Positions 17,426 to 24,659 are shown, numbered from the stretch's first letter. The stretch is DNA of 64,000 nt from Oscillatoriales cyanobacterium (GCA_011390955.1 JAABRM010000019.1:1-64000); one strand, 5' to 3'. Notes: generated by a model not told the origin, from the letters alone. Numbers and translations: made by a program.

Positions 17426-17581
17426 GCTGAGTCAGGGCGAAGCATATAGCCTACCCGGATGCCGCTCCGCGTCTACGGCATCGAAATTACCACGCTGAAA
17501 TTTTATTGAAGAATCGCCAAGATTGTTCTGCGAATGGGACAGCCCCTACATCCCTCCTTCCAGAGATGCCCTCGCCTATTT

Positions 17582-17627
17582 GTGACAAAGTGTTGGTAAA
17601 ATAAAAAAAATACCGACATTTTATCAC
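17582..17627. promoter_or_regulatory. 17-bp imperfect inverted repeat, candidate AbiEi operator
   Basis: GTGACAAAGTGTTGGTA (17582-17598) is mirrored by TACCGACATTTTATCAC (17611-17627) across a 12-bp A-rich spacer, 14 of 17 positions matching. It ends 20 bp before the abiEi start codon. AbiEi antitoxins are known to repress their own promoter by binding inverted repeats, so this is the natural operator candidate. Confidence 0.6.
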
Positions 17628-17647
17628 TAGAGATAGCGGCATTCAAT

Positions 17648-18262
17648 ATGGCAAACAACATGACCAATCCTAGTTCAAGACAAGCGATCGAACTTGTCCG
17701 AGATGCGGGAATCATGCGATCGCGAGATTTGAGAAAGCACGGGATTCATCCAGAGTCCCTACGGAGACTGGAACAGCAAGGGATGCTGGTTCGCTCGGCT
17801 CGTGGCGTCTACACCCTCCCAGAAAACGATCTCACGGAAAATCAGAGCGAAGTTGAAGCTTGTGCGCGGGTATCTCATGGGATAGTTTGTCTGCTTTCTG
17901 CACTCCGGTTTCATGGACTGACCACCCAAGCTCCTTTTGAGGTTTGGATGGCGATCGCCAACAAAGCACGCCCGCCAAAAGACGATATTCTCCCCCTGCG
18001 AATTGTGTATATGTCAGGTAAGGCTTTGACTGAGGGCATTGAGGAGCATTACTGCGCCGGACTGCCTGTGCGGGTTTACGGTGTGGCCAAAACAGTCGTG
18101 GATTGTTTTAAATATCGCCACAAAATTGGGATTGACGTAGCGCTTGAAGCCCTGCGCGAATCTTGGTTTACCCATCGCTGCACCATGAATGAACTTTGGC
18201 ATTATGCTCAAATCTGTCGCGTGACTCGCGTTATCTATCCTTATCTGGAGTCACTGACATGA
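17648..18262 (+). CDS. abiEi: AbiEi-family type IV antitoxin
   Basis: 204 residues. An N-terminal winged helix (about 8-70; GIMRSRDLRKHGIHPESLRR and LVRSARGVYTLPENDL) is the AbiEi DNA-binding domain. The C-terminal domain shows GIVCLLSALRFHGLTTQAP and GVAKTVVDCFKYRHKIGIDV, typical of the family. AbiEi represses its operon and counteracts the AbiEii nucleotidyltransferase toxin in phage abortive infection. The downstream toxin gene starts in a 4-bp ATGA overlap but is wrecked, so this is an orphan antitoxin. A candidate operator lies directly upstream. Confidence 0.85.
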   Translation: MANNMTNPSSRQAIELVRDAGIMRSRDLRKHGIHPESLRRLEQQGMLVRSARGVYTLPENDLTENQSEVEACARVSHGIVCLLSALRFHGLTTQAPFEVWMAIANKARPPKDDILPLRIVYMSGKALTEGIEEHYCAGLPVRVYGVAKTVVDCFKYRHKIGIDVALEALRESWFTHRCTMNELWHYAQICRVTRVIYPYLESLT

Positions 18263-18393
18263 ACCAGAGCAATCAAAATCTAGCCGCTTCAGTTCGTCAA
18301 AAGCTGCAAAATTTTTCCCAGCAGCAAAAAGATGACTTTCAATCGCCCTATCAAAATCAATTTATTCTCAAAGGTGCCTTCGCCTTAAGATAA
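18259..18393 (+). pseudogene. abiEii: AbiEii toxin, truncated and internally deleted
   Basis: Starts with ATG in the ATGA overlap with abiEi and reads MNQSNQNLAASVRQKLQNFS and QQQKDDFQ, then jumps to SPYQNQFILKGAFALR-stop. Intact AbiEii proteins have roughly 20 residues between DDFQ and SPY (LVLTRYxxERLLYRLSQ type) and continue about 200 residues after FILKGA, including the nucleotidyltransferase core. So one internal in-frame deletion and one large 3' loss are visible. The catalytic GxS..DxD motif is gone; the product cannot be an active toxin. Confidence 0.8.
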
Positions 18394-18434
18394 AATGTTC
18401 ACCTGCAAATGAAATAATTGCTCACAGCACGAAA

Positions 18435-18932
18435 TTGGATATTAATCAACAAAAAGAACAATTTAGCAATGCCTACCTTCGCGCAGTGGTCTCGGTTGCG
18501 GGTTATACCACCTACAAACCAGAAGTCGATGATGATAGCGTAGATTTTGGCATTGCGGCTAAAGGGATGATGGGAAGAGTGCGATCGCCTCGGTTGGAAT
18601 TGCAGTTAAAATCAACTTCAAGGAACCTCCTCAAGGATACCGAAATCTGTTACCCACTTAAAATAAAAAACTATAATGATTTAAGAACGGTTGACTTGAT
18701 GATTCCCCGACTATTAGTGGTGGTTCTTCTGCCAGAAAACTCTAACGAATGGTTAAACCAGTCTGAGGAGGAACTCTGCATGAGATATTGTGGATATTGG
18801 CTATCACTTCGGGGGATGCCAAAAACGCAAAATGCCACCAATGTAACTGTTACAATTCCTAGAATCAATCAATTAACTGTAGTCGCTATTCAATCGATTA
18901 TGCAGCAAATTGCTCAAGGAGTTGCCCCATGA
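18435..18932 (+). CDS. DUF4365 protein, nuclease-like
   Basis: 165 residues. QQKEQFSNAYLRAVVSVAGY is the start of the DUF4365 family. The stretch DDDSVDFGIAAKG followed by RLELQLKSTSRN places an Asp and an E-x-Q/L-K triad in the spacing of PD-(D/E)XK nucleases, so a nuclease role is plausible. The family is frequent in defence islands. The start is a TTG at 18435 after the abiEii relic; no ATG fits. The stop overlaps the next gene by four bases (ATGA), so the two form an operon and presumably act together. Confidence 0.7.
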   Translation: MDINQQKEQFSNAYLRAVVSVAGYTTYKPEVDDDSVDFGIAAKGMMGRVRSPRLELQLKSTSRNLLKDTEICYPLKIKNYNDLRTVDLMIPRLLVVVLLPENSNEWLNQSEEELCMRYCGYWLSLRGMPKTQNATNVTVTIPRINQLTVVAIQSIMQQIAQGVAP

Positions 18933-19495
18933 AAATCACTGCGCCCGATCGCGAAATTCTCCAGACAGTAGACCTAAGTCTACTCACAAATTATCTACAA
19001 TCTCGCGGTTGGCAGGAAGCAAAACCTTTTTTAGAAAATGCTACAATTTGGCTTAAGTCTGAACCAGAACGCGGCGAATTTGAAATATTGCTACCTCATC
19101 GCCAAAACCTAGGAGATTATCTGCCCCGAATGCGAGAAATATTGAATATATTAGAAGAAGTCGAAGGCCGTTCTCAAGGGGATATTTTAAGCGAATTGAC
19201 TGATTCATATTGCGTAATTGAGGCAATTCCGATTAAACTGCTCAGACCGCATAAAGATAGATTAAGTGGGACGGTGATTTTGCTTGGGGTAGTAGCCAAT
19301 CACCTCGAAAAGATTGAAACGGAACTGAGCGATCGCGACTATATTCTAGCGATCGAAGCTTATGAAGAACGGCTGCCGATTGTATGTCACGGTAATTTAA
19401 TCAAAACAGATAATTCTTACGGGCTCAAAAATCCCCATAATTTTCAAGTTATAGGTATGACAAGCACATCATTTCGGGAGAGCATTAAAGTGTGA
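18929..19495 (+). CDS. Uncharacterised partner of the DUF4365 protein
   Basis: 188 residues, no family recognised. Features seen: N-terminal APDREILQTVDLSLLTNYLQ and RGWQEAKPFLENATIWLKS, resembling a small alpha/beta domain, then IPIKLLRPHKDRLSGTVILL and a C-terminal YILAIEAYEERLPIVCHGNL. No membrane segment. Four-base overlap with the DUF4365 gene implies translational coupling and equal dosage. In this setting it could be an inhibitor, sensor or second subunit of the nuclease-like partner; that is inference. Confidence 0.65.
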   Translation: MKITAPDREILQTVDLSLLTNYLQSRGWQEAKPFLENATIWLKSEPERGEFEILLPHRQNLGDYLPRMREILNILEEVEGRSQGDILSELTDSYCVIEAIPIKLLRPHKDRLSGTVILLGVVANHLEKIETELSDRDYILAIEAYEERLPIVCHGNLIKTDNSYGLKNPHNFQVIGMTSTSFRESIKV

Positions 19496-19542
19496 TTTTT
19501 TCAGCACTTTGGAGTAAAAATAATTTAAAATATTTTTACATT

Positions 19543-19675
19543 TAACCACAGAGACACAGAGGACACAAAGGGGTCTATCTCTCTGTGTCCTTTGTGTCTC
19601 GGAGATATCAAGAAACCGGGTTTCTGCGACAATTTCTGCCAGTAAAACAGTTGACGAAAGAAACCCGGTTTCTGC
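19543..19675. repeat. Two palindromic repeats back to back
   Basis: 19543-19602 is a full ACCACAGAGACACAGAGG-type hairpin. 19611-19675 has AGAAACCGGGTTTCT at the left and AGAAACCCGGTTTCT at the right, the end motif of the island repeat, but with a different 35-bp core. They lie between the convergent DUF4365 operon and murE. Confidence 0.8.
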
Positions 19676-19684
19676 ACCCCCTGA

Positions 19685-21184
19685 TTACTCGCTAACCAAA
19701 GCCAACTTTTCCTCTAAGGCAGCCCGGGCTTGTTCGCGATCGTCAAAATGGATTTTCTCCGTCCCCAAAATTTGATAATCTTCGTGCCCTTTTCCCGCAA
19801 TTACGATGCCATCACCGGGTTTTGCTCCCATAATTGCCCGACGAATAGCCTCAGCCCGATCGCAGATTACTAGAGGTGATGTTTCTGGGTCAATTCCTGC
19901 TAGGATATCTTCTAAAATTTTCTCTGGATCTTCGGTCCGAGGATTGTCGGAAGTCACCACCGCTTGATCAGAAAGACGGGCAGCAATTCCTCCCATTAAA
20001 GGCCGTTTGGTGCGATCGCGATCGCCCCCGCAACCAAACACACAAATTAAATCACCGGACACAAAGGGACGGGTAGCTTTGAGGACATTTTCCAAACTAT
20101 CAGGAGTATGGGCATAGTCCACAATTACCGTAAAATCTTGATCCGGGGTAATTTGCACTTTTTCCATGCGTCCGGGAACTCCGGTAAAGTTAGGTAATGC
20201 CGCCACAATTTCCGACAATTCCAAACCTAAATGTAAAGCCGCCCCTACTGCCGCCAACATATTGGACACATTATATTTACCCACTAACGGCAAGGAGAAA
20301 TCCGCATTACCAACGGGAGTATGTAAAATGCCTGTAACACCGGATGGACTGTAGGTTACGTCAGCAGTCCACAAGTCCGCGCTACTATTTTCTATGCTAT
20401 AAGTCCAATATTTTTCTTTCGGTAAGCGAACGCACAACCGTTTCCCATAGTCATCATCAATATTAATCACCGCCCGACCTTGGAGATAGCGATCGCTAAA
20501 CAGCAGCGCCTTCGCCTCAAAATAATCCTCCATCGTCTTGTGGTAATCCAAGTGATCCTGAGTCAAGTTGGTAAACACCGCCACCTCAAACCCACAACCG
20601 AGAACTCGTCCCTGGTCCAACGAGTGAGAACTCACCTCCATTGCCGCAAACTTTGCCCCCGCTTTCACTGCTGCGGATAACTGTTCTTGCAACTCCACAC
20701 TAAACGGAGTCGTATGCACTGCCACCTGGGAAAATCCGGGCCAGCGGGTGTAAAGAGTTCCCAGCAAAGCGACGGGATATTGATTCAGCAAATATTCAAT
20801 TAAATGAGTCGTGGTGGTTTTGCCATTAGTCCCCGTCACCCCCACCATAGACAACTGTTTTGCCGGATAGCCATAAAAAGCCGCCGCCAAATCAGCACAA
20901 GTTTGGGTCATATCCGTCACCGAAATCACCGGATCCGTGGCGGTTTCTGGGGGTTGTTTTTGGGCCGCTTCCTGGGTGATGACTGCCGCAACCGCCCCAG
21001 AAGCGATCGCTGACGGCCAAAACGTCCCCCCATCCACTCTTGTTCCTGGCATCCCAATAAACAAGTCTCCCGGCTTACAAGCATGGGAATTGGTACTTAA
21101 ACCCGTCACTTCTCGATCCAAAACCGCCTCAGCAGGCTGATGGGAAATATTCGATACCTGGGCTAACAAATCGCGTAACTTCAT
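19685..21184 (-). CDS. murE: UDP-MurNAc-tripeptide synthetase (MurE)
   Basis: 499 residues. It adds meso-diaminopimelate to UDP-MurNAc-L-Ala-D-Glu in peptidoglycan synthesis. All Mur-ligase domains are present: N-terminal UDP-binding domain (1-105), P-loop GTNGKTTTT (118-126), central domain with NLTQDHLDYHKTMEDYFEAK (the final Lys region is normally carbamoylated) and C-terminal domain with SDNPRTEDP near residue 413, the motif that selects meso-DAP. Start ATG at 21184 is followed by MKLRDLLAQV. Stands alone, without other mur genes, as is usual in cyanobacteria. Confidence 0.95.
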   Translation of the reverse strand: MKLRDLLAQVSNISHQPAEAVLDREVTGLSTNSHACKPGDLFIGMPGTRVDGGTFWPSAIASGAVAAVITQEAAQKQPPETATDPVISVTDMTQTCADLAAAFYGYPAKQLSMVGVTGTNGKTTTTHLIEYLLNQYPVALLGTLYTRWPGFSQVAVHTTPFSVELQEQLSAAVKAGAKFAAMEVSSHSLDQGRVLGCGFEVAVFTNLTQDHLDYHKTMEDYFEAKALLFSDRYLQGRAVINIDDDYGKRLCVRLPKEKYWTYSIENSSADLWTADVTYSPSGVTGILHTPVGNADFSLPLVGKYNVSNMLAAVGAALHLGLELSEIVAALPNFTGVPGRMEKVQITPDQDFTVIVDYAHTPDSLENVLKATRPFVSGDLICVFGCGGDRDRTKRPLMGGIAARLSDQAVVTSDNPRTEDPEKILEDILAGIDPETSPLVICDRAEAIRRAIMGAKPGDGIVIAGKGHEDYQILGTEKIHFDDREQARAALEEKLALVSE

Positions 21185-21430
21185 TTTTCTTACTCCTCAC
21201 TGCGATCGGGATGTTACAAATGAATAGTTACAGATTTTATCCACAAATATCTGGATTGCCTAGTTATTTTGTCCGGTATCAATTCACTTTATCACTGCAA
21301 GCTTTTCTGCCCTAGCTGACGAAACGCGGAACCCCATAACTTACGTTGACAAACCGACTGCCCGGTGTTTTTCGATTTTTGGCAGCCATAATCTTTTGAA
21401 TTTTCCCCAAATTTAATCCTTGAAACTGAG

Positions 21431-22030
21431 TTATTTAGATAACGACTTGAGGTTATCTTTATAAATACACAAAAAGTTTTCTGCGTGAGTTTCTCCAATT
21501 TTTTGTATTTCTGGAGGAAAAGCACTTAAAAATGCGGTTTTTCCAGTAATGTTAAAAACGGCTGCACCTTCAGCCGTCCCCGCATGAAGATACACTAAAT
21601 CTGGTGCTAAATTTAGCCACATTCCTAAGCGTTGAGCCACATCGTAAGCGGTGGTTTCTCCTAATCCTTTAACGCGAGCAGTCACCGACTCTATCCAGTG
21701 ATGAAGTTCTGCAAAGGTTTTAAACTGCTGTGCTTGCTTATCATCTTGGCGAGATACGTTCAATCCTTGTGCTAATTTAGAAGAGACTCGGCGCTGATGG
21801 GGGTGCATTTTTCCATCGGCAAATCTAGAAAGCCAAGCTCTTTCCAAGGCTGCATCCCAAGTCAGGGTGCGATCGCCCCACCATTGGGTTTGAGATTGAT
21901 AACAAGTTCCGAAACGAGCGAGATAATCATTCACCCAATCAGCAAGAGTGGGTTGATTTTGACTAGCCATATTGCTATTACGAGAATGACCGCATAATTT
22001 GCCAGATGTTTGCTTGAGATTGCAACTCAT
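21431..22030 (-). CDS. Conserved-looking protein of unknown function
   Basis: 199 residues. No family recognised. QPTLADWVNDYLARFGTCYQ and WDAALERAWLSRFADGKMHP suggest a helical N-terminal half. RVKGLGETTAYDVAQRLG (about 135-152) has the shape of a helix-hairpin-helix DNA-binding motif, followed by APDLVYLHAGTAEGA. TTTTAGGAAACT before ATG 22030 gives an AGGA ribosome site and supports the longer start; ATG 21970 is the alternative. It sits just downstream of a CHAT gene relic in the toxin-antitoxin island. DNA binding is a guess from one motif. Confidence 0.6.
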   Translation of the reverse strand: MSCNLKQTSGKLCGHSRNSNMASQNQPTLADWVNDYLARFGTCYQSQTQWWGDRTLTWDAALERAWLSRFADGKMHPHQRRVSSKLAQGLNVSRQDDKQAQQFKTFAELHHWIESVTARVKGLGETTAYDVAQRLGMWLNLAPDLVYLHAGTAEGAAVFNITGKTAFLSAFPPEIQKIGETHAENFLCIYKDNLKSLSK

Positions 22031-22108
22031 AGTTTCCTAAAATTTTAGGACATTAACTGACTTTAAATAGCTCTTGCTTATAACGGGACGAGGTTAAACA
22101 ATGATCCC

Positions 22109-22216
22109 TTACAAACCCATCGCCACAAAAGCCGACCAATAACGGCGATCGCCAAAAGGACAAACCCGATCGTAATCCATTAAGGGATAGATAAGCCTGC
22201 GATCTTTGTTCATCGA
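22109..22216 (-). pseudogene. Relic of a TPR-CHAT gene: first and last codons only
   Basis: On the minus strand, IDEQRSQAYLSL matches the start of the large CHAT protein at 30857-34402 (MDERRVQAYLSL), but the start codon is ATC. After a short scrambled part and a frame change, the end reads FGDRRYWSAFVAMGL-stop, matching CYWSAFTATGL-stop of the same protein. More than 1100 codons have been lost between them. The island repeat lies directly upstream, exactly as at the intact gene. Confidence 0.75.
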
Positions 22217-22345
22217 TCGCCACGCACGGGGTAGGGTAAACCACCCCAATTTTACCCCATCCCCAACCCTCAGAAACCGGGTTTCTTGCTTAAATTTTTG
22301 TGAAGGAATAGAGACTTGGCTAGAAACCCGGTTTCTTTTCCCACA
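22217..22345 (-). repeat. Island leader repeat, copy 1
   Basis: Palindromic ends AGAAACCGGGTTTCT (from 22272) and AGAAACCCGGTTTCT (to 22338) flank a core with TTAAATTTTTGTGAAG. The head has GTAGGGT..CCACCCCAATTTTACCCCAT. Read on the minus strand the head contains GGGGTAAAAT, a candidate -10. It lies 5' of the CHAT relic. Confidence 0.8.
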
Positions 22346-22366
22346 CATCCCACACTCAGCTTTTTA

Positions 22367-22858
22367 TCATTCCCCAGCAGCCGCTAAAACCTCTCTATAT
22401 AAATTTGGGCTAATCCGAAAATTAGCATCCAAGATTAAACTATCCATAATCGGTCTAATCTGAGGAATCAAATCCCGACGCTTTGCCACTAGCAAAATCC
22501 CCAATAATCCCGTAATCGACAACCCCAAATCAATTGCTTCCCTTCGTCCTAAGCGTTCATCAATCAATAATTCTTCTGCATTCACTTCCAATGCCAAAGC
22601 GATCGCCTCTGATTCTCCTCGATCTAAATGACGTTCAGTTTGTAAAAAGTTTACCAATTGTTGATTAGTGGTTTGGCGAACCTCAATCCAATCAAGACCC
22701 AACACATCGGTGATGCGCGGGTCATCTTCTCCTCCTCGCTGTAATTCATGCCAAACCCCCGAAGGAATCAACACCCGTCCGTAGAGTTGTTCTAATAACC
22801 CAAGATAACCGGCGATCGCCAACCCACTTAACGGAGAAGTATCACTCACAACAATCAT
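22367..22858 (-). CDS. DUF3368 PIN-like toxin
   Basis: 163 residues from ATG 22858. VVSDTSPLSGLAIAGYLGLL carries the first acidic residue of a PIN domain, DRGESEAIALALE the central Glu/Asp pair, and LLIDERLGRREAIDLGLS the third acidic cluster; GLLGILLVAKRR follows. DUF3368 proteins are PIN-superfamily ribonuclease-type toxins paired with UPF0175 antitoxins. ATG 22858 overlaps the antitoxin stop as ATGA, which favours it over ATG 22864. All acidic residues appear present, so it should be active unless blocked by the antitoxin. Confidence 0.8.
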   Translation of the reverse strand: MIVVSDTSPLSGLAIAGYLGLLEQLYGRVLIPSGVWHELQRGGEDDPRITDVLGLDWIEVRQTTNQQLVNFLQTERHLDRGESEAIALALEVNAEELLIDERLGRREAIDLGLSITGLLGILLVAKRRDLIPQIRPIMDSLILDANFRISPNLYREVLAAAGE

Positions 22859-23100
22859 AGCCATCCCTTAGCCGTTAAATGCTGTATATCCTCCTGCAAT
22901 TCCTCCACATCGTAATGAATATTGATGCCCTTCTCTGATAGAATTTGTTGGAATTTAACCTGAGAGATGTTCAGCAACTCTGCTGCCTTACCCAAGCTAA
23001 TTTTTTCCTGCTGAAACAGCAACAATACCAACTCGATAATTAACTCTTGTTCAGAGAGTCCACTAGCTTTAACAATGTCTTCGGAAATCACTATGCTCAT
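22855..23100 (-). CDS. UPF0175-family antitoxin
   Basis: 81 residues from ATG 23100 (MSIVISEDIVKASGLSEQEL). The helix-turn-helix-like SLGKAAELLNISQVKFQQIL is the UPF0175 hallmark, and the C-terminal YDVEELQEDIQHL probably covers the toxin. ATG 23100 is preferred because the upstream extension (MHHANYGRGKIEV) is a fusion with foreign leader sequence: positions 23132-23100 read MLTTEEVRLRL-stop in another frame, matching the first codons of the VapB relic at 24861. Confidence 0.8.
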   Translation of the reverse strand: MSIVISEDIVKASGLSEQELIIELVLLLFQQEKISLGKAAELLNISQVKFQQILSEKGINIHYDVEELQEDIQHLTAKGWL

Positions 23101-23132
23101 AACCTCAATCTTACCTCTTCCGTAGTTAGCAT
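23097..23132 (-). pseudogene. First codons of a lost VapB-type gene fused to the UPF0175 leader
   Basis: ATG CTA ACT ACG GAA... reads MLTTEEVRLRL-stop and matches the start of the broken antitoxin at 24861 (MLTTETEILAIL), including the upstream bases TGCACCATG. The stop overlaps the UPF0175 start codon. It looks like the 5' end of a previous cassette left behind after replacement. Confidence 0.55.
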
Positions 23133-23144
23133 GGTGCATTTCAG

Positions 23145-23260
23145 GATAGTACCCCCATTTTAACTCATCCCCGCATCTCAGCCCCGCATCTCAGAAACCC
23201 GGTTTCTTTCCTAAATCTTGGTTAAGAAACAGAGATGCTGCTATCAACCCGGTTTCTTTA
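23145..23260 (-). repeat. Island leader repeat, copy 2
   Basis: Ends AGAAACCCGGTTTCTT (from 23193) and ATCAACCCGGTTTCTT (to 23260), core GTTAAGAAACAGAGATGCTG. The head TACCCCCATTTTAACTCATC gives TTAAAAT on the minus strand. A 14-bp GCCCCGCATCTCA duplication is seen in the head. It lies 5' of the UPF0175/DUF3368 pair. Confidence 0.8.
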
Positions 23261-23275
23261 CGCGATCGCCAACGA

Positions 23276-23611
23276 CTAAATCACCCCCAAACCTGTATAT
23301 TCTCGCAAATCAGGCGGCTGTAGCCCCAAAATAATATCTTCCCGTTCCACCCCCCGACTTAATAGTGCATCCGTCAAAGAACAGTCTGTTTGATTGCGCT
23401 GAATCCAGATTTTTCCTGAACGAATTTCCACATGAATCAAACAATTATAAATCCTCCGTTGTCCATCCCATCCCAAATCAACCAATAAATATCGATCCGC
23501 CTTCAGGTCAAAAACCGTTTCCGATTCAATCTCTCCCCCCAACGGAGAACCCTTGGAATAGTCTGTCAATAACTCCTGAATAATCTCTCTATACTTAGCT
23601 AGTCGATCCAT
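23276..23611 (-). CDS. xisI: XisI protein
   Basis: 111 residues, usual length. MDRLAKYREIIQELLTDYSK, RYLLVDLGWDGQRRIYNCLI and REDIILGLQPPDLREYTGLG are typical XisI motifs. XisI was described as a factor controlling excision of the fdxN element in heterocystous cyanobacteria. XisH/XisI pairs are far more widespread than that element, and their biochemical role is not settled. It overlaps the end of xisH by 13 bp, so the pair is co-translated. No element with excision ends was recognised here. Confidence 0.9.
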   Translation of the reverse strand: MDRLAKYREIIQELLTDYSKGSPLGGEIESETVFDLKADRYLLVDLGWDGQRRIYNCLIHVEIRSGKIWIQRNQTDCSLTDALLSRGVEREDIILGLQPPDLREYTGLGVI

Positions 23612-24015
23612 TGCAAAATCACCTCATCTTTCGGTTCATAAACTATCAATTTTAGCCTATAGGTTTCGATGGCAAGCTGCGGTAAATCTCGACCAAAAAA
23701 TGATTTATACGCAGTTACAGGTATCGCTAAATAAAGAATGCGATCGGGTTCAAGTCTTTCCAGAACTAAGCGGTAATTCAAAAACTGACCCAATGCTAAA
23801 TGGAAATCTAACATCGCTGAGTCATTCAAGAAACTCTTGATTTCCACGGCAATTTTTTCTCCGGTTCGCTGCGCCCCTAAAAGTTGCTGCGCCCCTAAAT
23901 CAATCTCTAAACGGTCATCTGCCCCAAATTCTAAACGTAAGGGATCATGGGTAATTTCCCATGCTTGTTTTTCTAGCCCTCGTCTAACCGCATTGTGGAA
24001 CTTATCTCTAGCCAT
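23599..24015 (-). CDS. xisH: XisH protein, PD-(D/E)XK nuclease-like
   Basis: 138 residues. MARDKFHNAVRRGLEKQAWE is the family start. LEIDLGAQQLLGAQRTGEKI followed by AVEIKSFLNDSAMLDFH gives D...ExK spacing of a restriction-endonuclease fold; LGQFLNYRLVLERLEPDRIL is also conserved. Partner of XisI downstream (13-bp overlap). Known role: required with XisI for fdxN element excision in Anabaena. In this island the pair more likely forms a toxin-antitoxin-like or defence module, which is inference from neighbours. Confidence 0.9.
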   Translation of the reverse strand: MARDKFHNAVRRGLEKQAWEITHDPLRLEFGADDRLEIDLGAQQLLGAQRTGEKIAVEIKSFLNDSAMLDFHLALGQFLNYRLVLERLEPDRILYLAIPVTAYKSFFGRDLPQLAIETYRLKLIVYEPKDEVILQWID

Positions 24016-24035
24016 TATTTGTAGCCTAATACTTG

Positions 24036-24086
24036 TCAGTATGGAATTGATAGAAATAGATAATCCGGCCCTTTCTGTTCATCCAT
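24036..24086 (-). pseudogene. Relic of the first codons of a CHAT gene
   Basis: Minus strand from 24086 reads MDEQKGPDYLFLSIPY-stop, matching MDERRVQAYLSLI of the intact CHAT gene in spacing and several residues. The flanking GTGCCTATGGATGAA and CCCCTACCC also match the intact leader. It lies between the repeat copy and xisH. Confidence 0.6.
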
Positions 24087-24204
24087 AGGCACAGGGTAGG
24101 GGATAATACCCCGATTTTAGCTCATCCCCGCAACGCAGAAACCGGGTTTCTTTGTTAAATCTTTGCGGAAAAACAGAGATGCTACTAAAAACCCGGTTTC
24201 TTTG
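24087..24204 (-). repeat. Island leader repeat, copy 3
   Basis: Ends AGAAACCGGGTTTCTT (from 24137) and AAAAACCCGGTTTCTT (to 24204). The head GGGTAGGGGATAATACCCCG matches that of the intact CHAT gene at 34410. Minus-strand CTAAAAT is the candidate -10. It lies 5' of the CHAT relic and xisHI. Confidence 0.8.
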
Positions 24205-24225
24205 ACCCCATTCGGCATCCTTAAA

Positions 24226-24348
24226 TCAACTCCGATAGACATCCCGACGATGCTTCACGCGCACAATCCGAACCACCCTTTCGGAATCATCAATTTCATA
24301 AACTACACGATAATCACCGATGCGAATTCGATAGAGATTATCATCCCT
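24226..24348 (-). pseudogene. RelE/ParE-type toxin lacking its N-terminus
   Basis: Immediately after the antitoxin stop (TGA), the same frame reads RDDNLYRIRIGDYRVVYEID and DSERVVRIVRVKHRRDVYRS-stop. This is the C-terminal half of a RelE/ParE toxin (pattern LYRIRxGDYRVVY...VKHRxDVYR). About 45-50 N-terminal residues and the start codon are deleted, the junction falling exactly at the antitoxin end. No start codon serves it, so it is inactive. Confidence 0.85.
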
Positions 24349-24537
24349 TCATTTGCCATAAGCTTCTGCCTGGATTTCTTGTTTTAACTCCTCCCAAGAC
24401 ACCTCTTCCTCATGCTCACGAGTATGAGCCACCAACACATCATAAAAATCTTCCCATAACTCACCCCACTCAGCCAAATCAATTAATACAGCCTGTTTTT
24501 CTCCCGCTTCATTCACAACAAATTGAATCCCTTTCAT
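24349..24537 (-). CDS. Orphan RelE/ParE-partner antitoxin
   Basis: 62 residues from ATG 24537 (MKGIQFVVNEAGEKQAVLID). LAEWGELWEDFYDVLVAHTR and EVSWEELKQEIQAEAYGK are typical of small antitoxins paired with RelE/ParE toxins in cyanobacteria. AAGG shortly before the ATG is the ribosome site. The downstream toxin has lost its N-terminal half, leaving this antitoxin alone; it could still neutralise related toxins elsewhere in the genome. Confidence 0.8.
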   Translation of the reverse strand: MKGIQFVVNEAGEKQAVLIDLAEWGELWEDFYDVLVAHTREHEEEVSWEELKQEIQAEAYGK

Positions 24538-24578
24538 CACCTTTTTTCCTGAGTAATTGAGTTCAAGGTACAGCAGAG

Positions 24579-24659
24579 TTAATTTTGATATGGGATAGCC
24601 CGGTAATCTTCCCTTACCCTATCCAGAATCATATTACTATCCACGAGGAAATTCGTCAT
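24579..24659 (-). pseudogene. vapC: VapC PIN toxin, cut after 26 codons
   Basis: ATG at 24659 overlaps the upstream antitoxin stop as ATGA. It reads MTNFLVDSNMILDRVREDYR and AIPYQN-stop. LVDSNMILD is the first PIN motif with its catalytic Asp. The rest of the roughly 130-residue domain is missing. Confidence 0.7.

Noticed and set aside
21292-21525. 77-codon minus-strand frame overlapping the end of the unknown 199-residue gene
   Set aside because: Shifted frame across a better-supported gene end; low-complexity Lys/Ser content.
23276-24015. An fdxN-type excision element because of XisH/XisI
   Set aside because: No site-specific recombinase and no split gene or paired attachment sites are visible; XisHI pairs are widespread without such elements.
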